Shown: positions 25,215 to 34,945, numbered from the stretch's first letter. The stretch is 64,000 nucleotides of DNA from Fimbriimonadaceae bacterium (GCA_022843485.1 JALHNM010000001.1:434001-498000), one strand, 5' to 3'. The notes: generated from the sequence alone by a model not told the origin. Translations and numbers: made by a program.

Positions 25215-25964
25215 CTAGGCGCTCACGAGGTCGTCGTCAGGCCGGGGCAGGGCGGCGAGGACCTCTCGGGCGTCGACCGGGTTCTCGACCGGTTCGTCCG
25301 TCTGTACTCGGCCGTCGCGGAAGCGCACGACCCGCTTGCAGTGCCGGGCGATGTCCTCTTCGTGCGTGACGATCACGACCGTCTTGCCCGCCCGGTTGAG
25401 CTCCTGGAAGAGGGCCATGATCTCCTCGCTAGTCCGTGTGTCCAGGTTGCCCGTCGGCTCGTCGCCCAGGATCAGCACCGGGTCGTTGACAATGGCGCGG
25501 GCGATGGCGACGCGCTGCTGCTGGCCGCCGGAGAGCTCGTTCGGCTTGTGGTGGCTCCGCTGGCCGAGCCCGACCTTCTCGAGGGCGGCGAGGGCCCGGG
25601 CGTTGCGGTCCTTGACTCCGGCGTACATGAGGGGGAGCTCCACGTTCTTGACGGCCGACGTGCGCGGCAACAGGTTGAACGTCTGGAACACGAACCCGAT
25701 CGACTTGTTCCGGATCTCGGCGAGTTGGTTGTCGGTGAGCCGGCTCACCTCTTCGCCGTTCAGCCAATACTGCCCACCGGTGGGGCGGTCGAGGCACCCG
25801 ACGAGGTTCATGAACGTCGACTTGCCGGACCCGGACGGACCCATGATCGCGACGAACTCGCCCTCGTCGATCGTGAGGTCGGCGTGCCGAAGGGCATGGA
25901 CCACGTTCGTGCCCATGACGTAGTCCTTGGACAGGTCTTTCGCGAGGATGACTGCCTTACTCAT
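25215..25964 (-). CDS. MacB/LolD-type ABC transporter ATP-binding protein
   Basis: 249 residues, last gene of a four-gene efflux operon. Walker [12 protein letters not shown]-loop [11 protein letters not shown], signature [14 protein letters not shown], Walker [13 protein letters not shown] and H-loop VTHEED are intact. It is of the LolD/MacB class that powers FtsX-type permeases by mechanotransmission rather than direct transport. The start overlaps the permease end by 8 bases, so the two are co-translated. It acts with the permease, adaptor and outer-membrane channel encoded upstream. Confidence 0.92.
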   Translation of the reverse strand: MSKAVILAKDLSKDYVMGTNVVHALRHADLTIDEGEFVAIMGPSGSGKSTFMNLVGCLDRPTGGQYWLNGEEVSRLTDNQLAEIRNKSIGFVFQTFNLLPRTSAVKNVELPLMYAGVKDRNARALAALEKVGLGQRSHHKPNELSGGQQQRVAIARAIVNDPVLILGDEPTGNLDTRTSEEIMALFQELNRAGKTVVIVTHEEDIARHCKRVVRFRDGRVQTDEPVENPVDAREVLAALPRPDDDLVSA

Positions 25965-27180
25965 GCCGTAGCGCCTCGATCGGTTGGAGGTTGGAGGCCC
26001 GGATAGCAGGGTAGAGCCCGAAGAACACCCCGACGAGGCAGGAGAACGCGAATGCGATCCCGACCGCTGCCACGTTGATGACCTGCGGCACCTGGAGGGC
26101 GTCCGCGACGAACCGCACCGCGACCGTCCCGAGCACGATCCCGATCACGCCACCCAGGACGCACATGACCACGCTCTCAAGGAGGAACTGCGACTGGATG
26201 GTGCCCTTCTGGGCCCCGAGCGCCTTGCGGAGGCCGATCTCCCGGGTGCGTTCGGTGACCGAGACCAGCATGATGTTCATGATGCCGATGCCGCCGACGA
26301 GCAGCGAGACGCTGGCGATCCCGGCGAGCAGGAGCGACAGCAGCGTCGACTGCGTTTGGATCATCTGGAGCGACTCGGCCTGGTTGAAGACTCGGAAGAG
26401 CTCTTCCCCGGTCGCGCTCCGCCGGGTTTGGTAGAGGGTGTCCTCGACCATCTGTTGGGCGACGGGCAGGAGCTCGCTGCTCGCCATCTGCATCGAGATC
26501 TGGTTGAGCCGGTCCTTGCTCCCGAGCAGTCGGTTCTGGGCGGTCTTGAGCGGGATGTAGACCGCTTCGTCCGGGTTGTTCCAGCCGCTTCCGCCCTTGT
26601 AGTCGATCACACCGACGACGGTGAAGTTCTGGTTCCCAACCCGGACCGTCGATCCGACCGCGTTCTCGCCGCCGAAGAGCTCGTCGTAGACCGTGTAGCC
26701 CAGCACGGCAACCCGGTTCATCATCAGGTTGTCGTCGTCCGTGAACCACTCCCCGGCCTGCATCTTGGTCGAGTTCTCGATGAACCGGAACTGGGGCTCG
26801 ACGCCCGTGACCGGCGACCGGCGGAAGGCGCTCCCGAACTTGACCATCGTCGAGCCGGAGAAGCGGCTGGTGACGACGCCCGAGATGTGCTTGATGATCG
26901 GGACGTTACGCTTCAGGGCCTCGACGTCGGACTCGCGGAGGGTGCTCGCGTCGTTCCCCGACTGTCCCCGGCCCCGCATCCAGTTCGGCGAGACCGTGAT
27001 GCGGTTCGAGCCCATCACTTCGAGCTCTTCGAGCGACTTCTTCTTGGTCCCTTCGCCGATTCCGATCATGGCGATGACCGAGCCGACGCCGATCACAACC
27101 CCGAGCATCGTCAGGGCCGATCGGAGCTTGTTCGCCGCGATGGCCCGGAGGGCGCTCTCGAAGGAGTCGCCGAAGTTCAC
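25957..27180 (-). CDS. MacB-type ABC transporter permease
   Basis: 407 residues. An N-terminal membrane helix ([20 protein letters not shown]) is followed by a large periplasmic MacB-PCD domain (about 45-270), then three C-terminal helices of the FtsX domain ([60 protein letters not shown]). The segment [17 protein letters not shown] is the coupling loop to the ATPase. It ends in the conserved PxxAxxLxPIEALRxE. It overlaps the adaptor gene by four bases. Likely exports a lipid, peptide or drug via the TolC-like channel. Confidence 0.92.
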   Translation of the reverse strand: MNFGDSFESALRAIAANKLRSALTMLGVVIGVGSVIAMIGIGEGTKKKSLEELEVMGSNRITVSPNWMRGRGQSGNDASTLRESDVEALKRNVPIIKHISGVVTSRFSGSTMVKFGSAFRRSPVTGVEPQFRFIENSTKMQAGEWFTDDDNLMMNRVAVLGYTVYDELFGGENAVGSTVRVGNQNFTVVGVIDYKGGSGWNNPDEAVYIPLKTAQNRLLGSKDRLNQISMQMASSELLPVAQQMVEDTLYQTRRSATGEELFRVFNQAESLQMIQTQSTLLSLLLAGIASVSLLVGGIGIMNIMLVSVTERTREIGLRKALGAQKGTIQSQFLLESVVMCVLGGVIGIVLGTVAVRFVADALQVPQVINVAAVGIAFAFSCLVGVFFGLYPAIRASNLQPIEALRHE

Positions 27181-28931
27181 CTGCCGCCTCCGCCGCCGCC
27201 GCGACCGCCGCCGCCGCTCGCGCGGGACTGACTCGGCCCGCCTCGGTTCACCGACCCGAACCCACCGCCTTGCTGTGACTGTTCCATACGCTGCTGTCGC
27301 TCCCGGAGGGCCTTGAGGTCGATCTCGGCGACCACGACCTCCTCGCCGGGCTTGACCCCTTCGAGGACTTCGACGCCGTCGTTCCCGGTCATGCCGAGCT
27401 TGACCTCACGTTGGACCGGCTTCTTCGGGTCGCTCGACTTGACCCTCACGAACGTCTTGCCGCCTTCGCGCTTGATCGCCTGGCTCGGGAGGATCGCGAC
27501 CTTCGGCTTCTGCTCCTGGATGAACTCGCACGTGCCGTTCATGCCTGGTCGAAGCGGGCGGCCGTCCTTCTCCGACTTCTGCAGTGAGGCCCGGTCGATA
27601 TCGACCCGGACTTTGATCGTCGTGAGCGATTGGTTCGTGGTCGCGGCCGGGAAGATCCGGTCGACCTTGCCCGTGAGCGGGCGCCCCGGGTAGGCCTCGA
27701 CGATGACCCGAACGGGCTGGCCGATCCGGATCGTCGCGATATCGGCTTCGTCCACCGAACACTCGACCTGCATCTGGGTGACGTCGCTGATCTGGACGAG
27801 GCTCGTGCCCTGGCTGAACGTCGAGGTGCCCGGCGGGATGATCGTGCCTTCCTCAAGGTACTTGAGCGTCACGACCCCGTCGCGAGGGGCGACGACTGTG
27901 GTGCCTTCGAGCTGGACGAGGGCGTTGCGCATCGCGACCCTGCTCCGAACCGCGCCCGCCTGGGCGCTCTGGACGTCGGCTTGTCGGAGCAGGACGTTCC
28001 GGCGGTCCGACTTGGCCTTCTCGAGCGCGACCCGGGCCATGTCCACCCGGCGGCGGGACTCGGCGAGGTCCTCCTTCGTGATCGTGACCTGGCTCTGGTT
28101 GGCCTTGGCTTGGCGAAGCGCCTCGTCCGCCTGGCGCACCCGTGCGTCGGCGGTCCGGCTCTGAGCGTCGAACTCGGCCTCGAGCGTGGCCACCCGTTGC
28201 TGGGCGGCGTTGAAGCTCGCCTGGGACGACGCGAGGACCGAGCGCTGCCGTTCGACGGCGCCGAGGGAGACGAAGCCCCGCTCGAGCAGTTTCTCCTGCC
28301 GTTCGAACTCGGCCTCCGCCGCCGCGAGGTCGGCTTTGGCCCGGGCGAGGTTGCCCTCGGCGTCGCGCCGGCTCTGTGGGATGGTCACCTCGCGCAGCAA
28401 CCGGGCGGATTCGCGTGCCGAGTCGAGGGCGGCCTGGGCGCTCCGGACTTCCGCCTGGCTGAGCGTCGGCTGGGTGTCGTTGCGCTGCAGGGCCCGGTTG
28501 AGCGCGATCTGGGCCATCTGGAGCGAGAGCTCGGCGTCGCGTACGCGGATCTCGGCGTTCGACCGCTCGAGCGCGGCGCTCGTCTGGGCCGACGAGACCC
28601 GGGCCTGGGCGCCGTTCACGTCCGCCTGGGCCTGCTCGTAGACCGTCCGTGTGTCCTCGGGATCGATCACGGCGATGACGTCCCCCCGCTTGACCACCGA
28701 GCCCTCTTCGACCCGGAGTTCGACGACCTTGCCGCCGGCCTTGGACCGGATATCGACCTGGGTTAGGGGCACCAGCACCCCGACGGATGAGGTCGATAGC
28801 AGGAGTTCCCCTTCAGTCACCGGTGAGTAGCGGTACTCGATCTCGGCCCCGCCCTGCGTGCCCGCCGTCGCGACGACCCAGGCCACTCCGCCCAGGACGA
28901 CGATCCCGACTCCGATCAACCACTTGTTCAT
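27177..28931 (-). CDS. HlyD/MacA-type periplasmic adaptor with long coiled coil
   Basis: 584 residues, longer than usual MacA (about 370). One N-terminal membrane helix (LIGVGIVVLGGVAWVVATAG), a split lipoyl domain (VDIRSKAGGKVVELRVEEGSVV early; VVAPRDGVVTLKYLEEGTII after residue 335), and between them about 230 residues of Ala/Gln/Arg-rich heptads forming a long hairpin. Beta-barrel and membrane-proximal domains follow. The tail ends in a Gly/Arg-rich run. It bridges the MacB permease and the outer-membrane channel; the long hairpin suggests a wide periplasm or tall channel. Confidence 0.9.
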   Translation of the reverse strand: MNKWLIGVGIVVLGGVAWVVATAGTQGGAEIEYRYSPVTEGELLLSTSSVGVLVPLTQVDIRSKAGGKVVELRVEEGSVVKRGDVIAVIDPEDTRTVYEQAQADVNGAQARVSSAQTSAALERSNAEIRVRDAELSLQMAQIALNRALQRNDTQPTLSQAEVRSAQAALDSARESARLLREVTIPQSRRDAEGNLARAKADLAAAEAEFERQEKLLERGFVSLGAVERQRSVLASSQASFNAAQQRVATLEAEFDAQSRTADARVRQADEALRQAKANQSQVTITKEDLAESRRRVDMARVALEKAKSDRRNVLLRQADVQSAQAGAVRSRVAMRNALVQLEGTTVVAPRDGVVTLKYLEEGTIIPPGTSTFSQGTSLVQISDVTQMQVECSVDEADIATIRIGQPVRVIVEAYPGRPLTGKVDRIFPAATTNQSLTTIKVRVDIDRASLQKSEKDGRPLRPGMNGTCEFIQEQKPKVAILPSQAIKREGGKTFVRVKSSDPKKPVQREVKLGMTGNDGVEVLEGVKPGEEVVVAEIDLKALRERQQRMEQSQQGGGFGSVNRGGPSQSRASGGGGRGGGGGGR

Positions 28932-30244
28932 TCCTGTTCTCCGGGGAGCGGACGGCCCGCCGCGAGCTTGAGCCGGACTTCCGACACCAACAAATCGTAC
29001 AGAGCTTGGATCGCGTTCGTCTCGGCGGTCGTGAGGCTCACCTGTGCAGTGAGCACGGCGATCAGGTCGTTCGCGCCCTCGCGGTAGGCCTCGCTCGCCG
29101 CCTGGTAGTTCACGCGCGCGGCCTGGAGGGCGACCTGCGAGGCTTCGAACCGCGGCTTGTTCTGGACGTACTCCTTGAACGCGGACTCGACTTCGGCCCG
29201 CACCTCGCGCTCGTCCTGGGCGAGGGTCTCCTCACTCGACCGGGCGCTGAAGTCGGCGCTCTTGACTGTCTCCCTACTCCGGCTCCCGTCGAAGAGCGGC
29301 ACGCTGGCTTGGAGTACGAGCAGCGACCGGTCCGACACGTCCCGGTCGAAGTCGCGGTCGTAGCGGGCGGTGGCGCTGAAGGTGACCCCTGCGTCGATCC
29401 GGGCGATCCGGGCATCGATCCGGGCCGCCTCGGCCCTCTGGCGGGCGGCCTGGAGACCGGGCCGGTTCTGGACCGCCTCCGAGATGAGGGTGTCAAGGGT
29501 GTCGTCGCCCATGGTCAGGGCCGTCCCGTCTGGGCGGGCGAGCTCGGGGAGGGCCGGGTCCGGCCAGGCGAGGACCGCCTTGAGTTCCGCGGCCGAGGTC
29601 GCGACGGTGTTCCGGGCGGTGAGTTCTCCCACTTGGGCGTTCGCCAGGTCCGCCCGGGCCTGGAGGATGTCGATCTTGGCGCCCGCGCCGACATCTTCGC
29701 TCAGCACCGCCCGATCGACGAGCGTCTTTGCCCGGGCGACGCTGTCGAGCTGGACCCGCAGGAGCTCTTGGGCTCGTAGGGCGTCGTAGAACGACCGGTG
29801 GACCTGGAAGAGGGTCTGGCGGAGCGTCTCGAGGGCGTTCTGTTCGGTCTGATCCCGCTGGGTCTGGGCCCGCCGGACGTTGAGGCCCCTCGACCCTGAG
29901 TCGAACAGGAGCCAGGCCGCCGAGAGCGTCGTGTTGGTCTCACCGACCGTGCTCCCCCCGCGAAACGGACCCGTGTAGAGCTCGCTCCGCCCGTCCTGGC
30001 GAGTCACGCTCGGCGTCACCGTGGGGAGGAAAGCGGCGTTCGCGGCCCGCGCGTTCGCCCGGGAGGACTCCAGGTTGAGCCGTGCGGCCCGCACCGTCCC
30101 GTTGTTCTCGCGCGCTAGCCGGAGGGCCTGGTCAAGGGTCAAGGGCTCGCTGCCGGCCCAGGCCAACGGACCGACGAGCGCGAGGACAAGGACAGGGAAC
30201 GGCCTGGTGAGCATGGTTAGAAATGACGACGGCTTGACTGGCAC
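28928..30244 (-). CDS. TolC-family outer-membrane channel protein
   Basis: 438 residues from GTG 30244 (GGGAG 5 bases upstream); ATG 30214 is an alternative. Signal peptide (FPVLVLALVGPLAWAGS). Two OEP repeats: LTLDQALRLARENNGTVRAARLNLE early, and LISEAVQNRPGLQAARQRAE around the middle, each followed by long helices, as in TolC. It forms the outer-membrane exit for the MacAB-like exporter. First gene of the operon; the adaptor gene overlaps it by four bases. Its presence implies a diderm cell. Confidence 0.9.
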   Translation of the reverse strand: MPVKPSSFLTMLTRPFPVLVLALVGPLAWAGSEPLTLDQALRLARENNGTVRAARLNLESSRANARAANAAFLPTVTPSVTRQDGRSELYTGPFRGGSTVGETNTTLSAAWLLFDSGSRGLNVRRAQTQRDQTEQNALETLRQTLFQVHRSFYDALRAQELLRVQLDSVARAKTLVDRAVLSEDVGAGAKIDILQARADLANAQVGELTARNTVATSAAELKAVLAWPDPALPELARPDGTALTMGDDTLDTLISEAVQNRPGLQAARQRAEAARIDARIARIDAGVTFSATARYDRDFDRDVSDRSLLVLQASVPLFDGSRSRETVKSADFSARSSEETLAQDEREVRAEVESAFKEYVQNKPRFEASQVALQAARVNYQAASEAYREGANDLIAVLTAQVSLTTAETNAIQALYDLLVSEVRLKLAAGRPLPGEQE

Positions 30245-30337
30245 GCCGACTCCCTTCCTTTTACCGCCCTTGCGGCGGCAGAGTTGCCAGAAGGGACGAT
30301 TGGGCGGGCCGGGGGGCGCGAACGGTCGCGGCAGGGC

Positions 30338-30343
30338 TACACT
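30338..30343 (+). promoter_or_regulatory. -10 element TACACT of the fRMsr gene
   Basis: TACACT, 7 bases, ATG 30351; no Shine-Dalgarno. It lies in the 106-base divergent gap with the TolC-like gene. Confidence 0.5.
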
Positions 30344-30350
30344 CGCGGCC

Positions 30351-30797
30351 ATGCGAGCGGAGTACCGAGACGTGCTCGACGCGGTCCAGGCGAGCCCTTC
30401 CCGCGGCCGGGCCCTCCGTGATCTGGCGATGAGGGCCCTCGACGCCCTCGAGGGTTACGACTGGTCTGGGGTGTACCGCCTCGACGGCGAGACCCTGGTC
30501 CTCGATGCCTACGTCGGCGCGGAGACCGACCACACCCATATCCCGGTCGGCCGGGGGGTCTGCGGCACGGCCGTTGCGGAGGGGCGTAACAAGGTTGTCC
30601 CCGACGTGCGGGACCTCGACAACTACCTCTCGTGTAGCACCTCGACCCGGTCCGAGATCGTCGTGCTGATCCGTCGGGACGGACAGGTCGTTGGGCAGAT
30701 CGATATCGACGGGCACGCTGTCGGCCGGTTCACGGCCGAGGACGAGGAGTTCCTCGAGGCCCTCGCGTCCCTCCTCGCCGCCCGGTGGGACGACTAG
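30351..30797 (+). CDS. GAF-domain free methionine-R-sulfoxide reductase
   Basis: 148 residues, a single GAF domain of the fRMsr (MsrC/YebR) type: reduces free methionine-R-sulfoxide. DWSGVYRLDGETLVL, then PVGRGVCGTAVAEGRNKVVPDV with the first active-site Cys, and DNYLSCSTSTRSEIVVL with the second. The third Cys of E. coli MsrC is not obvious. Cytoplasmic. Its stop codon overlaps the stop of ccmD on the other strand. Confidence 0.85.
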   Translation: MRAEYRDVLDAVQASPSRGRALRDLAMRALDALEGYDWSGVYRLDGETLVLDAYVGAETDHTHIPVGRGVCGTAVAEGRNKVVPDVRDLDNYLSCSTSTRSEIVVLIRRDGQVVGQIDIDGHAVGRFTAEDEEFLEALASLLAARWDD

Positions 30798-30922
30798 GGG
30801 GCGCGCTCGCCGAGCCGGGCCTCGGCCGCCTTGAGTCGGGCGTCAACGCTCCTTAGGTACAGCCACAGGCCGCACCACACCAGGATCGGTGGCACGGCGG
30901 CGATGAGTCTCGTCCAATCCAT
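30794..30922 (-). CDS. ccmD: CcmD-like small heme-exporter subunit
   Basis: 42 residues, too short for most gene callers. MDWTRLIAAVPPILVWCGLW is one membrane helix, followed by LYLRSVDARLKAAEARLGER, the basic/helical tail typical of CcmD (YLxxLDxRLxxxExRL). CcmD stabilises CcmC and helps release heme-loaded CcmE in cytochrome c maturation. It overlaps the 3' end of ccmC by 80 bases in another frame and follows ccmA-B-C, exactly where ccmD is expected. ccmE is not in this window. Confidence 0.8.
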   Translation of the reverse strand: MDWTRLIAAVPPILVWCGLWLYLRSVDARLKAAEARLGERAP

Positions 30923-31577
30923 CTCGTCTTTCGACCTCCAGTTCCAACAGGCCGGCCCGCACCCGGAGCCGGTAGAGCACGGCCGTCACCACGGCCAGTA
31001 CGGCGAACGTCCCGTAGACCCCCGTCCGGTACCACACGTCGAACGCCCCGGTCTGGACCGTTTGCGTGGGGTGGAACGACTCCTGGGCCACCTGGGGCAG
31101 CCGCGGGTACACGAAGATCAGGAACACGGCGGGCAGGACCATGAGAACGGCGTAGGCCCCGCACGCCCCTGCCCTCCTCTGCTCGTCGTGGTGACCGGCC
31201 CGCAAGGCCAGCGCCACGACGAACAGCATGAGGACGATGAGGAACGACGTCTGCCGCGGGTCCCAGTGCCACCACGTGCCCCACTGGACCTTGCTGAACA
31301 GGATCCCAGTCGCCATCGTGAGGGCCCCGGTGAGGGCCCCTAGCTCCGTCGCTGCCGCGAGCCGGACGTCCCACTCCGGCCGCCGCGTCTGCAGGGAGCG
31401 CACGCCGAGGTAAGCGGCGACGGCGATCAGGACGCTGCACACCAGGGCACAAGGCAGGTGGAAGAACACGATGCGAGCGAGCTTCGGTTCGCGGAAGGCG
31501 GCTGCGTCGGCGACGACGAACGTGTACGCCGTCATCGCGACGCCCGCCAGTCCAAGCACGAGGTGAAGGGGCCTCAT
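30843..31577 (-). CDS. ccmC: Heme exporter protein CcmC
   Basis: 244 residues, six hydrophobic segments. The tryptophan-rich heme-handling motif WGTWWHWDPRQTSF is present, with conserved His residues on either side (FFHLP and SFHPTQ). CcmC loads heme onto CcmE for c-type cytochrome biogenesis. It starts at ATG 31577, 7 bases after the ccmB stop. The C-terminal 27 residues overlap the ccmD gene and are Arg-rich. Confidence 0.93.
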   Translation of the reverse strand: MRPLHLVLGLAGVAMTAYTFVVADAAAFREPKLARIVFFHLPCALVCSVLIAVAAYLGVRSLQTRRPEWDVRLAAATELGALTGALTMATGILFSKVQWGTWWHWDPRQTSFLIVLMLFVVALALRAGHHDEQRRAGACGAYAVLMVLPAVFLIFVYPRLPQVAQESFHPTQTVQTGAFDVWYRTGVYGTFAVLAVVTAVLYRLRVRAGLLELEVERRDGLDETHRRRATDPGVVRPVAVPKER

Positions 31578-31584
31578 CCGTTCC

Positions 31585-32325
31585 TTAGTCCTTCGTAGAT
31601 TGTGCGCTCGGGTCCGCAAGTCCCGTGGGACGTCGGGGCGCGATCGTCGCCCAGGCCGAGGCGGCGAGAAGGGGCCCGGCGGCGAGGAGGGTGAGGTCCC
31701 ACCCCGCCAAACCCAGGGCGGACTGCCAGCCCCCAGCCGCCGACCCCTGCCCGAGCGCGACTCGCAGCACACCGATGCTCAGGAAGACTTGGGGGAAGAG
31801 GACCGGCATCGCGAGGGCTGAGGCCAAGACCCATCGGTTCGCGGTGCCCATTGCTAGGGCGCCGCAGACACTCACCCCGGCGCCCAGCCCTACCGCGGTC
31901 AGCCCAAGCCCGAGCCCGAAGAGCAGCGGGTCGACCACGTTGACTCCGAGCAGGGTGACGCTGAGCACGCCCAGCACGGCAGAGACGATCACGGTCTGGG
32001 CCACGGCGTAGAGGGCCTTCCCCGAAAACGCGGCCGTGGGTTCGGCGATGAGGCGGAGCAGGTCAAACGTGCCCTGCTCGTCCTCCACCAGGAACACTCT
32101 CGGCAACGTGACGACCGCGGCGAAGAGCAGGGTCACAGTGAGAAGCCCAGCCGCCAGGTTCGGCGACGGCTTCTGGCCGAACGAGGCGAGCGACATCGCC
32201 ACCACCGAGAGCAGGCCGAACAGTCCAGCCGTGAACAGGCTGTGGCGGGACCGCAGCTCGATCCTCCACTCCTTGCCGAAGACGGCCAGGGCCTCACGCA
32301 GCCAGGACGAGTTCGTGGGTGGCAT
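31585..32325 (-). CDS. ccmB: Heme exporter protein CcmB
   Basis: 246 residues from ATG 32325, six or so membrane helices. FGKEWRIELRSRHSLFTAGLF at the N-terminus and LVEDEQGTFDLLRLIAEPTAAFSGK in the first loop are CcmB hallmarks. It is the permease partner of CcmA. The start lies 32 bases inside ccmA, so translation is coupled. Its role with CcmA is to power release of holo-CcmE. Confidence 0.92.
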   Translation of the reverse strand: MPPTNSSWLREALAVFGKEWRIELRSRHSLFTAGLFGLLSVVAMSLASFGQKPSPNLAAGLLTVTLLFAAVVTLPRVFLVEDEQGTFDLLRLIAEPTAAFSGKALYAVAQTVIVSAVLGVLSVTLLGVNVVDPLLFGLGLGLTAVGLGAGVSVCGALAMGTANRWVLASALAMPVLFPQVFLSIGVLRVALGQGSAAGGWQSALGLAGWDLTLLAAGPLLAASAWATIAPRRPTGLADPSAQSTKD

Positions 32326-32866
32326 AACGACGGTCGAGCGGGTCGTTCGTGGCGAGGACGAGCGCCCCTCGGGCGAGTTGGGACTCGACGACCCGGTCGA
32401 CGAGGGTGCGCCCGGCTTCGTCGAGGGCGACGGTCGGTTCGTCGAGCAGCAGGACGGGCGGAGAGGCTTGGACGGCAAGGGCGAGCTTGAGCCGGGCCCG
32501 CATACCGGAGCTGAACTGGCCGACGAGCCGGTCGGCCGAAGGGCCGAGACCGACCTCGTCGAGGAGGTTCGGGGCGCCGGCAGGAAGGCCGCGGAGGGTC
32601 GCGGCGAGTTCGAGGTGCTCGCGGGCGGTGAGGTGCGGGTAGAGCGCGAGGTCGAGTGCGGCGTAACCGAGGGCGCACCGGTCGAGGGGGGTCACCTCCC
32701 CCTCGGTCGGGCTCACGAGCCCGGCGAGGACCTTGAGGAGGGTCGACTTCCCGCTCCCGTTCGGCCCCAGGACGCAAATGGCCTGACCCTCCGCAAGGTC
32801 GAACTCGACCCCCCGGAACACCCACCGCCCCCCATATCGCTTCCCCAGCCCCCGCGCCTGCAGCAC
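32294..32866 (-). CDS. ccmA: Heme exporter ATP-binding protein CcmA
   Basis: 190 residues, slightly short for the family. Walker A GPNGSGKSTLLK, signature region FSSGMRARLKLALA (the CcmA form of LSGGQ), Walker B VLLLDEPTVALD. The first gene of ccmABCD. It starts at GTG 32866 with CATACT 7 bases upstream. The C-terminus is short after the switch region (LATNDPLDRRYATHELVLAA), which has Asn in place of the usual H-loop His. Confidence 0.9.
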   Translation of the reverse strand: MLQARGLGKRYGGRWVFRGVEFDLAEGQAICVLGPNGSGKSTLLKVLAGLVSPTEGEVTPLDRCALGYAALDLALYPHLTAREHLELAATLRGLPAGAPNLLDEVGLGPSADRLVGQFSSGMRARLKLALAVQASPPVLLLDEPTVALDEAGRTLVDRVVESQLARGALVLATNDPLDRRYATHELVLAA

Positions 32867-33034
32867 TCCCTCGAGTATGGGTCCAAGCCGCCCCGCTTGT
32901 GCGCCTCTGCCCGGTCTAGTGCCGTCGCCAGAGCCGCCGTCGAAACCCCAGGCAGGGTTACCGGAGTTTGGGAAAAGGGGCTCCCTCGCCCTCCAGAGAA
33001 GGGTCCGGAACCCGAAAACCTGAAGTGAAGCCTT

Positions 33035-34945
33035 ATGGTCGAACTCACGGTACGGATGGTTTTGGCGACCGCGGCGCTCCTGGCCTCAGGGGCGACGGGC
33101 ACGCCGCCGTTCGACCTGACGGCCCAAGGGGTGGCGCTCTTCGCGACTTACTCGTTCCTCCTTTGGGGGCTCGAGCGCCGGGGGATGCGCAACTCAGGGG
33201 TCTCGGGCCTGGCCGGGGCGGCGGACGCGGCCGTGGTCGCGTTCCTGATGGCCGGGGCCGGACAGATCGACCGGCTGGGCTTCCTCTCCCTAACCCCACT
33301 TGTTTGGGCGGTCACGCGCCACGGCGCGAACGCCCTTTCCATGGCCCCGATCGTCTCCGCTTGGCTCCTGGTCGGGGCGAACCTTTTTGACGGGCGGGGG
33401 TGGACCCCCACACTTTTGGCCCAAGCGGCGGGCGTCCTCGGGATCGGCCTGCTCGTCCACCGGACCCGGCAGGTGGTCACGGTGCGGGAGGTCGTCGAGG
33501 TGCCGGTCGACCGGCCGGGCGAGCCGATCGTGCCCGCCGACTACACCGAGCTCCGCGAGAACTACCGCACCCTCCGCGCCCACGCCCGCGACCTCGAACG
33601 CCGGGGCAAGCGTGACCGCACGACGGTCCAGCTCCTCGACGCGACCGAGAACGGCGGCGAGAACCCGTTCCTGGCGATGGCCCGCAGGCTGCGGGAAGTC
33701 TTGAACGTCGAAGGCGTCAACCTCTACAGTTTCTCGAACCAAGTCGACGCGATGGTCGTGCGGGCCTCGGCGGGCGAGGTGCCCGGCGCCCTCCGCGACA
33801 CCGCGTTCCCGTTGACCACCCCGATCGCCGACTGGCAGGCTCGGGACCGTCTCGAGGCGGCGTTCCGGGCGGTGCCCTACCCCGCGGCCCACACCTCCGC
33901 CGTCGTGCTGAAGGACTCGGGCAGGATCATCGGGGCGCTGGGGCTCTACGACTCGACGAAGGGCCGGATCCACGAGGCGGCGGACGTCGCGGCCGAGGTC
34001 GCGGACACCGTCGGGTGGCTTCTGCGCAAGCTCCACGAGCGCGAGGACGAACGGCGACGGCTCCGCGAGTCGGGTCTGCTCTACGAGGTCGCGAGCGTCA
34101 CCCAGGGGTCGGACACGCCCCTCACGCTCGCCACCCGGCTGGTCAGGGAGATGTGGGACATGCTCCGCCTTGACCACGTCGCGCTCCATGTGGTGGACGG
34201 CGGATCCACGATGACCCTGGCGAGCGAGGGGGCGGCGATGAACGTGCTCGAACTGCTCGCCTTCCCGGGAGCGGCCGGCCTCCCCGGCTGGCTCGAGATC
34301 GGGGCCCCCGAGGTCGTCCTCCTCGATGCCCGCGACGACGAGCGGCTCTCCCACGAGGCGGCCCTCAAGCGACGGGTTGGGAGCTTCGTCGTCGTCCCGC
34401 TCACTTTCGGCGATCGGCCGAACGGCTTCCTCACGGCGGGCACCCACCGAGTGAACGGCATCGGGGCGGCGGAGCTCGAGGCGCTACGGGTGGTCGCGGC
34501 CGAGGCGGGCCAGGCTCTGGGTCGGCTGCAAGTCGGCACCGGCCAGGCGTTCGGGCTCGCGGCGCCCGTCGAGTTCCACCGCCGGGTGACGGCGGCGGGC
34601 ACCGGGCACCTCGTGTACCTCGAAGTCCCCCGTCGGGACGAGCTCGAACAGGCCCATGGGAAGACTTCGGTGGACTTTGCGGTCCGCCAGCTCGCCCTTC
34701 GGTTACGGGCGACCTTGCCGACGGGCGGGCTCCTGTGCCGCCGGCCGGAAGGGGACTACATCGCCTTCCTCGAGACCGACGACGAGGGAGCGGCGGGCCA
34801 GTGGGCGAACTCCGCGGTGGCCACGGCTGCGCTGGTGCCCGTCTCGACGCCGGACGGGAGGGTGCGGTTGCCGCTCGCCCTTAAGGCGAAGGTCGCCCGA
34901 TTATCCCCGCAATCTCGCCAGACGTCGGCAGGGAGCGCCGCATAA
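33035..34945 (+). CDS. Membrane sensor with two GAF-like regions and a degenerate GGDEF tail
   Basis: 636 residues. About five N-terminal membrane helices (1-145), a short coiled linker (TVREVVEVPVDRPGEP), a first GAF-like region (about 205-330), a coiled segment LLRKLHEREDERRRLRES, and a second GAF-like region (about 345-500). The C-terminal 120 residues follow the GGDEF fold (LVYLEVPRRDELEQAHGKTS, then ALRLRATLPTGGLLCRRPEG), but the catalytic loop reads PEGDYIAF where GGDEF should be. It is thus unlikely to make c-di-GMP and may only bind a nucleotide or act by protein contact. Ligand unknown. Single gene. Confidence 0.7.
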   Translation: MVELTVRMVLATAALLASGATGTPPFDLTAQGVALFATYSFLLWGLERRGMRNSGVSGLAGAADAAVVAFLMAGAGQIDRLGFLSLTPLVWAVTRHGANALSMAPIVSAWLLVGANLFDGRGWTPTLLAQAAGVLGIGLLVHRTRQVVTVREVVEVPVDRPGEPIVPADYTELRENYRTLRAHARDLERRGKRDRTTVQLLDATENGGENPFLAMARRLREVLNVEGVNLYSFSNQVDAMVVRASAGEVPGALRDTAFPLTTPIADWQARDRLEAAFRAVPYPAAHTSAVVLKDSGRIIGALGLYDSTKGRIHEAADVAAEVADTVGWLLRKLHEREDERRRLRESGLLYEVASVTQGSDTPLTLATRLVREMWDMLRLDHVALHVVDGGSTMTLASEGAAMNVLELLAFPGAAGLPGWLEIGAPEVVLLDARDDERLSHEAALKRRVGSFVVVPLTFGDRPNGFLTAGTHRVNGIGAAELEALRVVAAEAGQALGRLQVGTGQAFGLAAPVEFHRRVTAAGTGHLVYLEVPRRDELEQAHGKTSVDFAVRQLALRLRATLPTGGLLCRRPEGDYIAFLETDDEGAAGQWANSAVATAALVPVSTPDGRVRLPLALKAKVARLSPQSRQTSAGSAA

